64,000 nt of DNA from an uncultured Ruminococcus sp. (GTDB lineage: Bacteria; Bacillota; Clostridia; Lachnospirales; Lachnospiraceae). A model generated the notes under the pieces. That model was not told the DNA's origin and did not search any database. It worked only from the letters and a program-made list of their open reading frames with translations. Positions 43,602-51,795 of the stretch are shown piece by piece. Positions within the stretch are counted from its first letter, which is position 1. The number at the start of each line of letters is the position of its first letter. The DNA is taken from positions 26,140-90,139 of the forward strand of contig CAJFQC010000007.1 in assembly GCA_904418845.1 (NCBI GenBank), read 5' to 3'. A program made the position numbers and the translations under genes.

Positions 43602-45149
43602 ATGAAACTGAAAACAAAAAGGATACTGGGAATGGGAATGGCGGCGGCCATGACGATCGGACTGCTGGCAGGATGCGGCAAAAAGAGCGATCCGGCTGAG
43701 GGCGGAAGCGGCTCTGATGACATTACAACTCTTACATGGTATATGTCCATCAACCCGGTTGCGGCAGACACAGATGCAGTGATCGAGGAATTGAACAAGT
43801 ATACCCGAGACAAGATCGGTGTGGAAATCGACTACAATGTGATCGCAAACCCCGATTATAAAGAGAAGATGCCAAACCTCATTAATGCAGGAGAGTATTT
43901 TGACATCTGCTTTACATCAAACTGGACGACAGATTATCTTCAGTTTGTAGGAAAAGATGCGTTTATGGATATCACAGAGCTTCTTCCAGAATATGCAAAA
44001 GATACTTATGATTTTATCCCGGAGGAAGTGTGGAATGCGGTCAAAGTAGACGGAAAGATCTACGGCGTGCCTTCCTATAAGGAAAAAGGATGGCAGGGCG
44101 GTATTGTATATAACAGCGACCTTGCAGAGGAATATGGTATTGATATGAGCCAGGTAACAACGCTTGACGACTATACAAAAGTGCTTGAAACAGTTGCTGA
44201 AAAATCAAAGGCGGCGGGGCAGGATGTGATCGGTGTATCCGGACTGATCAATGCATGGCAGATGGCCGCTCCGTATGAATCTCTGACGGGAAATGCTACG
44301 CTTCCGGCAGCCGCAGCAGTACCGGAGTATGACAATTTTAAAGATATGTCAGGTGAGACAGTGTTCAATCAGTACGCAAGTGAAGAGTATATGAACTACT
44401 GCAAGACTGTATATGGATGGAATAAAGCAGGATATCTCGGAGGAGATCCGGTCAACTATGACAGCGATACGGCAAACCGTGACAATGACTTCAATAACGG
44501 AAAACTCTTCTCCTATTTTATCAAAAACGCTCCAGGCAATGTGGAGATGATGTCAAATACAAGCGGTCATGGCGTGGGGTTTGTATCTCTTATGGACCCG
44601 TTATTTGAGACAAGCAGTGCGCTTGGCGGAATCCTGGCTATCTCTTCAGCAAGCGAGCATTCGGAGAAAGCGCTTGAGTTCATCAACCTTCTGAATACAG
44701 ATGAGTATGTAGGAACTTTGATCCGTCATGGTATCGAGGGCAAACACTATACAGCAGTAGGCGACAACCAGATTGACAGGACAATGGACGGAACACTCAA
44801 TCCTGCGGACAACGGCTATGACTATACGTATGGATGGCAGTTTGGCACGCCGTTCAACCAGAAATGGGATATCAGCTACCCGGAAAACATTGAGGAACTG
44901 TTCCAGGAATACAATGATTCAGCAGTTATTTCCCAGCACAATGGATTCTCGTTTGATATGACTCCTGTTGAGACACAGGTTGCAGCTCTGACAAATGTTA
45001 TAGCTGAGTATGGTCCTTCACTCGAGACGGGATCTGTAAATCCAGAGGAATACATCCCGGCATTCCTTGATGATCTGGAGGCAAACGGTGCGCAGGATCT
45101 GATCGATGCGGTATCTGAACAGCTGGATGAGTATGAATCATCAAAGTAA
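43602..45149 (+). CDS. Extracellular solute-binding lipoprotein (LplA-like)
   Basis: A 515-aa substrate-binding protein for the sugar transporter. Lipoprotein signal peptide ends in LLAGCGKK, with the lipidated Cys near residue 25. The mature part has the family-1 features TLTWYMSINP, KVDGKIYGVPSYKE and NPEEYIPAFLDDLEANG near the C-terminus. AAGGAGGAATG precedes the ATG. It is cotranscribed with the permeases and followed at 13 bp by the sulfatase gene. Confidence 0.93.
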   Translation: MKLKTKRILGMGMAAAMTIGLLAGCGKKSDPAEGGSGSDDITTLTWYMSINPVAADTDAVIEELNKYTRDKIGVEIDYNVIANPDYKEKMPNLINAGEYFDICFTSNWTTDYLQFVGKDAFMDITELLPEYAKDTYDFIPEEVWNAVKVDGKIYGVPSYKEKGWQGGIVYNSDLAEEYGIDMSQVTTLDDYTKVLETVAEKSKAAGQDVIGVSGLINAWQMAAPYESLTGNATLPAAAAVPEYDNFKDMSGETVFNQYASEEYMNYCKTVYGWNKAGYLGGDPVNYDSDTANRDNDFNNGKLFSYFIKNAPGNVEMMSNTSGHGVGFVSLMDPLFETSSALGGILAISSASEHSEKALEFINLLNTDEYVGTLIRHGIEGKHYTAVGDNQIDRTMDGTLNPADNGYDYTYGWQFGTPFNQKWDISYPENIEELFQEYNDSAVISQHNGFSFDMTPVETQVAALTNVIAEYGPSLETGSVNPEEYIPAFLDDLEANGAQDLIDAVSEQLDEYESSK

Positions 45150-45161
45150 AAGAGTTGAACA

Positions 45162-46616
45162 ATGAAAAGACCTAATATTTTATTTATCCTGACAGATGAT
45201 CAGGGGGCGTGGGCGTTGAGGTGCGCGGGGAATACCGACATATATACGCCGAACCTGGACCGGCTGGCAGAGCAGGGGATGAGATTTGATAATTTTTTCT
45301 GCGCATCTCCTGTCTGCAGCCCGGCAAGGGCCTCAATTTTAACCGGGCGCATTCCATCCCAGCATGGCGTCCACGATTGGATCCGCTGCGGCAGCCTTGA
45401 CAGGGAGGCGCTCGGAGAGTTGAAAGAACATCCTTATTTTGCAAATGAGGATAAACCGATCCGTTACCTTGACGGCATGGTGGCTTACACGGATCTGCTC
45501 GCAGAGAACGGTTATCACTGTGCGTTGTCCGGCAAATGGCATCTCGGAGACAGCATGCGGCCCCAGCATGGATTTACAGACTGGTTTACGATCGGAAGAG
45601 GGGGCTGTCTTTATATGCAGCCCGATGTGATCGAAGACGGGGAGCTGAAGATGGAAGAACGTTATGTCACAGATCTGATTACGGATCATGCCCTGAAAGC
45701 GCTTGACAAATATGCAGCTTCAGAGGCTCCCTTCTATATCAGTGTCCATTATACGGCGCCGCATGATCCGTGGGATGAGGACCAGCATCCGCCAGAGTTT
45801 GTGGAAATGTACCGCGACTGTAAGTTTACGGCTACGCCGGATGAACCGCTTCACCCGAATCTTATTCCGACAGCGCCGGGCGGGACAGGAGAGGAAAGGA
45901 AACGGCTTCTGCGCGGGTATTATGCCGCTGTCAGCGCGATGGATGCAGGGGTCGGAAGGCTTCTGGAGCGTCTGCATGAACTTGGAAAGTCGGAAGATAC
46001 GCTTGTAATCTTTACCTCAGACAATGGCATGAATATGGGACACCATGGGATATGGGGCAAGGGGAACGGAACATTTCCTTTTAACCTCTATGATACAGCA
46101 GTGAAAGTGCCTTTTATTGCCCGTTATCCGGGAGTTATCCCGGCCGACAGGGTGACCCGGAGCATGTGCAGTCATTATGACATTATACAGACATTAAAAG
46201 AATTGCTTGAACTTGACGGCGAACTGCCGGAAGGACTGCCGGGCAAAAGTTTCGCATCGGTTCTTAAGGGAGCGGAAGAGGCGGACAATCATGTGGTGAT
46301 CCTTGATGAGTATGGTTCAAGCAGAATGATCCGTGACCGGGCCTGGAAGTATATTCACCGTTATCCTTACGGTCCTGATGAACTTTATCATCTGGAAAAA
46401 GATCCGGAGGAAAAGGAAAATCTGGCCGGACAGCAGGAGTATGAAGATATCCGCTGCGGGTTGTTTGACAAACTCCAGAAATGGTATGCAAGGTATGCGG
46501 ATGCTGCTGTTGATGGAACACGCGAGGCCGTGACGGGAATGGGACAGCTGCGCCGCCCGGGACTTTTTTCGAAAGGCAGACAGGTATATGCCCGAACAAC
46601 AAAATACCAGAAGTAA
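45162..46616 (+). CDS. Cys-type sulfatase
   Basis: A 484-aa arylsulfatase-fold hydrolase. The N-terminal metal site is FILTDDQG, and the active-site motif CSPARAS (Cys near residue 52) is the sequence converted to formylglycine; other motifs are SGKWHLGD and FTSDNGMNMGHHGIWGKGN. In anaerobes this Cys is matured by the radical SAM enzyme anSME, which is not in the window. There is no signal peptide, so it should desulfate imported oligosaccharides. It closes the transporter operon and a terminator follows. Confidence 0.93.
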   Translation: MKRPNILFILTDDQGAWALRCAGNTDIYTPNLDRLAEQGMRFDNFFCASPVCSPARASILTGRIPSQHGVHDWIRCGSLDREALGELKEHPYFANEDKPIRYLDGMVAYTDLLAENGYHCALSGKWHLGDSMRPQHGFTDWFTIGRGGCLYMQPDVIEDGELKMEERYVTDLITDHALKALDKYAASEAPFYISVHYTAPHDPWDEDQHPPEFVEMYRDCKFTATPDEPLHPNLIPTAPGGTGEERKRLLRGYYAAVSAMDAGVGRLLERLHELGKSEDTLVIFTSDNGMNMGHHGIWGKGNGTFPFNLYDTAVKVPFIARYPGVIPADRVTRSMCSHYDIIQTLKELLELDGELPEGLPGKSFASVLKGAEEADNHVVILDEYGSSRMIRDRAWKYIHRYPYGPDELYHLEKDPEEKENLAGQQEYEDIRCGLFDKLQKWYARYADAAVDGTREAVTGMGQLRRPGLFSKGRQVYARTTKYQK

Positions 46617-46638
46617 AACTGCTGCCATGCAATGATCA

Positions 46639-46666
46639 TTGACAGATTTATATTATGTAGTATAAG
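46639..46666 (+). promoter_or_regulatory. Promoter before the fructosamine kinase gene
   Basis: Perfect TTGACA (46639-46644), 16-bp spacer, TATAAG (46661-46666). The predicted start site lies at the foot of the following terminator hairpin. Confidence 0.55.
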
Positions 46667-46673
46667 ATACAGA

Positions 46674-46724
46674 AAAAGCCGCGGCGCCATGCTTTAGAAA
46701 AGTCGCGGCTTTTATTTATTTTGT
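46674..46724 (+). terminator. Terminator of the sulfatase operon, or 5' attenuator of the kinase
   Basis: Stem AAAAGCCGCG (46674-46683) with CGCGGCTTTT (46704-46713), 20-nt loop, followed by a T-rich tract TTTTATTTATTTT. It can end the upstream operon but also lies directly after a consensus promoter. Confidence 0.78.
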
Positions 46725-46743
46725 TCAGTGAGGATCGGTGAAT

Positions 46744-47661
46744 ATGATGTCAGAAAACATGTACGAATCTGTCAGTGAACTGGTAAAAGATCTTTACGGA
46801 GACTCTGTTTCCATTACACGCAAGGACAGTGTGGCAGGAGGGGATATCAATCTTGCGTACAGAGTCTGCCTTTCCTGTGGGACTGATATTTTTGTGAAAA
46901 CGAATTCCCTATGTAATGAGGGATTTTTTGAGGCTGAATCAAAAGGCCTGTCGGCGCTTTGTTCTGTAAAGAAAATAGGCGTTCCGAAGATTTTAGGAAG
47001 AGGGAGCGACAATCAGAAGGGATATTCATTTCTTGCTCTGGAATATATAGAAAGCTCACCCCGGATTACTTCCTATTGGGAGACGTTCGGACATGAACTT
47101 GCCGGACTGCACAGAGCAGAGACGGCGGCGTTTGTAAATGTAGAAAGTGCCGGAGACAGATATGGCTTTTCTGAAGATAACTATATCGGAGCCAGCCCGC
47201 AGAAGAACTGTCCGGCAAAAAAATGGACCGATTTTTACAGGGAATGCCGTCTTATGCCGCAGCTTGCTATGGCGGAGAGATATCTTGAACCCTCTTTGCG
47301 GAAGAAGGCAGACCGCCTCTTAGATCATCTGGAGTCCTATTTAAGAGAGCCGGAGTTTCCCTCACTGCTTCATGGAGATCTGTGGAGCGGGAATATGTTG
47401 TGCGGGCCCGACGGGAAAGTGTGGATTATAGATCCGGCTGTCTATGTCGGAGACTTTGAGGCTGATCTGGCGATGACCCAGCTCTTTGGAAGGCTGCCGG
47501 AGAGATTCTATGAGGCTTACAGCCAAGTGAATCCTATTGACAGGAAAGGATACAGAGAGCGAAAGAGACTGTATGATCTGTATCATATGCTGAATCATCT
47601 CAATTTGTTCGGCACGATGTATTTAGGGAATGTGATGGAAATTATAGAGGAGTATTCCTGA
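46744..47661 (+). CDS. Fructosamine kinase family protein
   Basis: A ~305-aa protein-kinase-like phosphotransferase of the fructosamine-3-kinase family, which phosphorylates Amadori products so that the sugar is released. The N-terminal VAGGDINLAYRVCLSCG (nucleotide-binding region), TDIFVKTNSL (Lys), and the catalytic HGDLWSGNMLCGPDGKVWIIDPAVYVGDFEADLA (shown here only as the HGDLWSGN and IDPAVY elements) are clear. Starts at GTG 46738, ATG 46744 or ATG 46747 are possible; GAGG at 46730 fits the first two. It may salvage glycated amino acids, but the physiological substrate is not readable. Confidence 0.88.
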   Translation: MMSENMYESVSELVKDLYGDSVSITRKDSVAGGDINLAYRVCLSCGTDIFVKTNSLCNEGFFEAESKGLSALCSVKKIGVPKILGRGSDNQKGYSFLALEYIESSPRITSYWETFGHELAGLHRAETAAFVNVESAGDRYGFSEDNYIGASPQKNCPAKKWTDFYRECRLMPQLAMAERYLEPSLRKKADRLLDHLESYLREPEFPSLLHGDLWSGNMLCGPDGKVWIIDPAVYVGDFEADLAMTQLFGRLPERFYEAYSQVNPIDRKGYRERKRLYDLYHMLNHLNLFGTMYLGNVMEIIEEYS

Positions 47662-47775
47662 TCCGGGAGAGGAAGCGCTTTGATTTAATGTCGCGAGCAG
47701 ATGATAAAAATTATCCCTTGCAGAAGAAATATCCTCTTGCTTTTTTAAGAATGTATATGATATTCTATACAAGTG

Positions 47776-47789
47776 GTTAGTTAAAACTA
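47776..47789. promoter_or_regulatory. DtxR-like palindromic box 1
   Basis: TTAGTTAAAACTAA: arms TTAGTT and AACTAA around AA. It resembles iron-dependent (DtxR/IdeR-type) operators and lies at the predicted transcription start region of the siderophore transporter operon. Confidence 0.5.
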
Positions 47790-47805
47790 ATCAATGTCTG
47801 GTGTA

Positions 47806-47846
47806 AGCTGCGCATACTTCTATAATGCCGTATGCGCGGCGGTTTT
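47806..47846 (+). terminator. Terminator-like hairpin between the two boxes
   Basis: GCTGCGCATAC (47806-47816) pairs with GTATGCGCGGC (47830-47840), one G-U pair, followed by GGTTTTT. It could end the fructosamine kinase transcript or act in the leader of the transporter operon. Confidence 0.6.
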
Positions 47847-47857
47847 TACGCTTGATG

Positions 47858-47873
47858 GTTAGCTAAAACTAAC
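47858..47873. promoter_or_regulatory. DtxR-like palindromic box 2
   Basis: GTTAGCTAAAACTAAC, sharing 13 of 14 core bases with box 1, 38 bp before the first permease start. Confidence 0.5.
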
Positions 47874-47910
47874 TTAAGAAAGGAGGAAGTTAATTATAAA
47901 AGGAAGAATT

Positions 47911-48939
47911 ATGACATTCGTCCTGGCATTTATTTTGGCAGTGCTGGCGGCGGCTTCACTGTTTGTGGGAGTGATTGACATTGAACTTGCAACACTACTG
48001 ACAGGAGACGCTGAACAGTGGGAGATATTTATCATATCAAGACTGCCGCGTCTGCTCGCTATCCTGTGCACAGGAGTGGGGATGAGTGTGGCAGGGCTGA
48101 TCATGCAGCAGCTTTGTATGAATAAGTTCGTGTCGCCGACGACCGGGGCTACGATATCTTCCGCCCAGTTCGGGATACTGCTGGCTTTGCTGTTCATGCC
48201 GGGCTCTACGCTGTGGGGGAGAGCGGTATTCGCTTTTGCGACGGCAATACTGGGGACATGGATCTTTGTCTGGTTTATTCAGAGAATCCGGTTTAAAGAT
48301 GTAGTGATGATACCTTTGGTAGGTATTATGTTTGGAAATGTCATTGGAGGCATTACGAATTATCTGGCTTACAAATATGAGATGACCCAGGCGCTGTCCT
48401 CATGGCTGGTGGGACATTTTTCGCTGGTGCTGAAGGGGAGATATGAGATTGTATACCTGGTCGTGCCGCTGGTGGTGCTGGCATTCATCTTTGCGAATCA
48501 TTTTAATATCGTGGGCATGGGAAAAGAGTTCTCGAAGAATCTCGGCGTACATTACAATCTGATCCTTTTCGCGGGACTTACTATAGCGGCGATGATTACT
48601 GCCTCAGTGGTGGTGGTCGTGGGCTCGATCTCTTACATCGGGCTGATTGTGCCGAATGTAGTCGCTATGTTCAAAGGTGATAAGATCCGCGGAACTCTGG
48701 CGGACACGGCGCTTTTCGGGGCAATATTTGTTCTTGTATGCGATATGATCGGCCGTATTGTGATCATGCCTTATGAGCTGCCGATCGAGCTGATCGTCGG
48801 CATCCTGGGAAGCATTCTGTTCGTGGGGCTTCTTCTGTACCGCCTGAAATACGGACGCAGGGCAGTCTCCCTTACCGGGCACGGAACAACCGGGTGCGCG
48901 GCATCGGTTTCCGCACTGGATGGAGGTGACAGCCGGTGA
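47911..48939 (+). CDS. Siderophore ABC transporter permease 1 (YclN-like)
   Basis: A 342-aa FecCD-type permease with about nine to ten membrane segments. RLPRLLAILCTGVGMSVAG and MNKFVSPTTGATISSAQFG are the conserved early motifs, and GSISYIGLIVPNVVA the late one. AAAAGGAAG precedes ATG 47911. The order permease, permease, ATPase, binding protein equals Bacillus yclNOPQ (petrobactin-type catechol siderophores). The last 25 residues are a Gly/Thr/Ser-rich tail. It overlaps permease 2 by 4 bp. Confidence 0.92.
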   Translation: MTFVLAFILAVLAAASLFVGVIDIELATLLTGDAEQWEIFIISRLPRLLAILCTGVGMSVAGLIMQQLCMNKFVSPTTGATISSAQFGILLALLFMPGSTLWGRAVFAFATAILGTWIFVWFIQRIRFKDVVMIPLVGIMFGNVIGGITNYLAYKYEMTQALSSWLVGHFSLVLKGRYEIVYLVVPLVVLAFIFANHFNIVGMGKEFSKNLGVHYNLILFAGLTIAAMITASVVVVVGSISYIGLIVPNVVAMFKGDKIRGTLADTALFGAIFVLVCDMIGRIVIMPYELPIELIVGILGSILFVGLLLYRLKYGRRAVSLTGHGTTGCAASVSALDGGDSR

Positions 48940-49913
48940 AGACACAAGCTTATTACAGGAATATCCGCAAGCTGGCCTTTCTGGCAGTTTTCGCACTGGC
49001 GGCGGCAGCGGCGTACATGCTGACAGATGTAAACTTTGAAAATGAGAGGCTGTTTGCCTATGCCATGAAAATACGAACGCCGAAGCTGGCAGCCATGGTC
49101 ATCACCGCGGCAGCAATCGGAGGCGCGTCGCTGGTCTTTCAGTCCGTTATCAATAACACGATTGTGACGCCATGCCTTCTGGGAATGAATTCACTTTACA
49201 CATTGATACACACAGCGGTCGTGTTTTTTGCCGGATCAGGCAGCATTCTGGCAAGAGATCCAAATGTGGCTTTTGCAGCGGATCTTGTGATCATGGGAGC
49301 TGCGGCCACGGTCATCTACAGTTATCTGTTCAAAAAGACAGACTATAACGTCCTGTACGTGCTGCTCATCGGAACTGTGCTGACCTCGTTTTTTACGAGT
49401 ATACAGACGACTCTTACAAGAGTGATGGACCCGAATGAGTATGACAGCCTGCTGAATACACTTGTGGCAAGCTTCAGCAATATTAATTCAGAGATTCTTT
49501 TGTTTGCGGCAGTGGTTCTGGCAGCAATTGTCTTTGTCCTGAGGAAGGATCTGGCGCTGCTGAACGTGATCACACTGGGAAAAGAACAGGCCATCAATCT
49601 GGGTGTTGATTATGACCGGTGCATCCGAAGGCTGCTTCTTGGCGTAACGCTTTGCATCGCTGTGGCAACGGCAATGGTAGGACCGATCTCATTTCTGGGA
49701 CTGATCATCGCCAATCTGGCAAGACAGCTTCTGAAAACCTACAGGCACAGCCAGCTTATCGCAGGGGCGGCGCTGTTTGGCATGGTGACGCTTGTCGGCG
49801 GACAGCTGATCGTGGAACATGTGTATTCTTATGCGGTTCCGGTCAGCGTATTTATCACAGTAGGAGGAGGGCTGTATTTCCTGTACCTTCTATTGACGAA
49901 CAGGAGGGTGTAA
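48936..49913 (+). CDS. Siderophore ABC transporter permease 2 (YclO-like)
   Basis: A 325-aa FecCD-type permease. Motifs: RTPKLAAMVITAAAIGGASL, NNTIVTPCLLGMNSLYT and MVGPISFLGLIIANLARQ. GTG 48936 overlaps the previous stop and has GGAGGTGAC 5 bases upstream. It ends 3 bp before the ATPase gene. Confidence 0.92.
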   Translation: MKTQAYYRNIRKLAFLAVFALAAAAAYMLTDVNFENERLFAYAMKIRTPKLAAMVITAAAIGGASLVFQSVINNTIVTPCLLGMNSLYTLIHTAVVFFAGSGSILARDPNVAFAADLVIMGAAATVIYSYLFKKTDYNVLYVLLIGTVLTSFFTSIQTTLTRVMDPNEYDSLLNTLVASFSNINSEILLFAAVVLAAIVFVLRKDLALLNVITLGKEQAINLGVDYDRCIRRLLLGVTLCIAVATAMVGPISFLGLIIANLARQLLKTYRHSQLIAGAALFGMVTLVGGQLIVEHVYSYAVPVSVFITVGGGLYFLYLLLTNRRV

Positions 49914-49916
49914 GAG

Positions 49917-50669
49917 ATGGTTATACAGGAACTGACAAAAAAATATGACGGAAAGACTGTGGTGGATTCCGTAACCTTTGAGATCCCCAAGGGGAAAGTG
50001 CTTTCTCTGATCGGCCCTAACGGCGCAGGGAAATCTACGGTCATGGGCATTATCTCACGGCTGATCGCAAGAGACGAAGGTCTGGTGGATTTTGCGGGAA
50101 CAGATATCAAAAAGTGGAAGAGCAGGGATCTTTCTAAAAAACTGGCAATCCTGACACAGAGCAACCACATCCAGATGAAACTCACCGTGCGGGAACTGGT
50201 GGCGTTCGGAAGATTTCCTTACTCGGGCGGAAGACTTACCCCGGAGGATGAAAAAATCGTGGATCAGGCGGTCAAGTATATGGAGCTAAAAGAGTTTGAG
50301 GACCGGTTTATTGACGAATTGTCAGGCGGTCAGAGACAGAGAGCCTACATAGCCATGGTAATCGCCCAGGACACAGAGTATGTACTTCTCGACGAGCCGA
50401 CCAACAATCTGGATATTTATCACGCCACAAACATGATGAAGATCGTGCGGAAGCTGTGCGATGAGCTGGGGAAGACAGTGGTTCTTGTGCTGCACGAGAT
50501 CAACTATGCGGCCTTTTATTCGGATTACATCTGTGCCTTTAAGGACGGAAAGATTACCAAATTCGGTACGGTCCATGAGGTAATGACAAAGGAGAATCTG
50601 ACAGAGATATACGGGGTCGACTTCGCCATACAGGAAGTACATGGAAGGCCGATGTCTATTTATTATTAG
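49917..50669 (+). CDS. Siderophore ABC transporter ATPase (YclP-like)
   Basis: A 250-aa ABC ATPase: Walker A GPNGAGKST, Q-loop LTQSNHIQMKLTV, signature LSGGQRQRAYIA, Walker B YVLLDEPTNNLD and switch His in VLHEINYAA. It powers the two FecCD permeases. AGGAGGGTG precedes ATG 49917. Normal length, no unusual features. Confidence 0.95.
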   Translation: MVIQELTKKYDGKTVVDSVTFEIPKGKVLSLIGPNGAGKSTVMGIISRLIARDEGLVDFAGTDIKKWKSRDLSKKLAILTQSNHIQMKLTVRELVAFGRFPYSGGRLTPEDEKIVDQAVKYMELKEFEDRFIDELSGGQRQRAYIAMVIAQDTEYVLLDEPTNNLDIYHATNMMKIVRKLCDELGKTVVLVLHEINYAAFYSDYICAFKDGKITKFGTVHEVMTKENLTEIYGVDFAIQEVHGRPMSIYY

Positions 50670-50722
50670 AAGCGCTGATATGCAGCAGCACAGATAGGTT
50701 TTAACAACAGGAGGAAATAAAA

Positions 50723-51721
50723 ATGAAGAAAAAATTACTGACAATCGTATTATCTGCAATGATGGCATTTTCACTGGCAGCGTGCAGCGGCAAGTCGGAT
50801 AACAATGCGGGCGCAGCGGAAGAGAAAGCCCAGACAGAGGAGAACACACCGGAGACAGTCACTATCAAAAGCCTGAACGCTGATCAGGTCGAGGCAGATC
50901 TGGAGGTGCCTTATGACCCGCAGCGCATCGCAATTCTTGATATGGCGTCCCTGGATATTCTGGATGCTCTCGGAGTGGGTGACAGAGTTGTAGGTTCTGC
51001 ATCTACTTCTCTGGATTACCTTCAGGAGTATGTGACAGATGAAAATGTATTGAACTTAGGCACTATCAAGGAAGCGGACATGGAAGCCGTGATGGAAAGT
51101 GAACCTGACGTGATCTTTATCGGAGGACGGCTTTCATCCTTGTATAATGAGCTCAGTGAGATTGCGCCTGTCGTATATCTGTCCACAGATACAGAGGCCG
51201 GCGTCGTGGAGAGTGTGAAAAAGAACGCAGAGACGATCGCGTCTATGTTCGGGCTGGAAGACAAGGTCGAAGAGCTGATGGCTGATTTTGACGGAAGGAT
51301 TGAGAAGCTGGCTGCATTTGCCGAGGGAAAGAACGCGATCGTGGGGCTGTGCACAAGCGGAAGTTTTAATGTTCTCGGCAATGACGGACGCTGCTCCATC
51401 ATTGGCAGGGAGATCGGATTTGAGAATGTAGGCGTGGAAGCTGATATCGATACGTCCACTCACGGAAATGAGGCCTCTTTTGAGTATATTGTGGAGAAGA
51501 ATCCAGAGTATATCTTTGTGATGGACCGGGATGCGGCCATCGGAACTGACGGCGCCCAGCTTGCAAAAGACATTGTGGAAAATGAGCTTGTGAAAGGGAC
51601 AGACGCGTATAAAAACGGCAATATCGTGTATCTCGCCCATCCGGCCGTGTGGTATACCGCAGAGGGAGGAGTGACAGCGTTAGATCTGATGCTCCAGGAT
51701 CTGGAGAGCGACCTTCTGTAA
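50723..51721 (+). CDS. Siderophore-binding lipoprotein (YclQ/CeuE-like)
   Basis: A 332-aa periplasmic-binding-fold lipoprotein. The signal peptide ends LAACSGKS (lipidated Cys about residue 21). The mature part shows PQRIAILDMASLDILDALG and ESEPDVIFIGGRLSSLYNEL, typical of the catecholate-siderophore class. AACAGGAGGAAA precedes the ATG. It is last in the operon; a long inverted repeat follows that terminates the convergent methyltransferase gene. Confidence 0.92.
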   Translation: MKKKLLTIVLSAMMAFSLAACSGKSDNNAGAAEEKAQTEENTPETVTIKSLNADQVEADLEVPYDPQRIAILDMASLDILDALGVGDRVVGSASTSLDYLQEYVTDENVLNLGTIKEADMEAVMESEPDVIFIGGRLSSLYNELSEIAPVVYLSTDTEAGVVESVKKNAETIASMFGLEDKVEELMADFDGRIEKLAAFAEGKNAIVGLCTSGSFNVLGNDGRCSIIGREIGFENVGVEADIDTSTHGNEASFEYIVEKNPEYIFVMDRDAAIGTDGAQLAKDIVENELVKGTDAYKNGNIVYLAHPAVWYTAEGGVTALDLMLQDLESDLL

Positions 51722-51730
51722 GCAGCAGAT

Positions 51731-51773
51731 AAAAAAATCCCAACATATCCCGTAAATACGGAGATGTTGGGAT
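51731..51773 (-). terminator. Terminator of the MetE-like gene
   Basis: ATCCCAACAT (51737-51746) and ATGTTGGGAT (51764-51773) form the stem, with an inner CCGT/ACGG helix. On the minus strand seven T follow (51737-51731); the plus strand lacks a good T-run but may also be served. Confidence 0.82.
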
Positions 51774-51795
51774 GAATTGCTTTATTATCGTCCCT

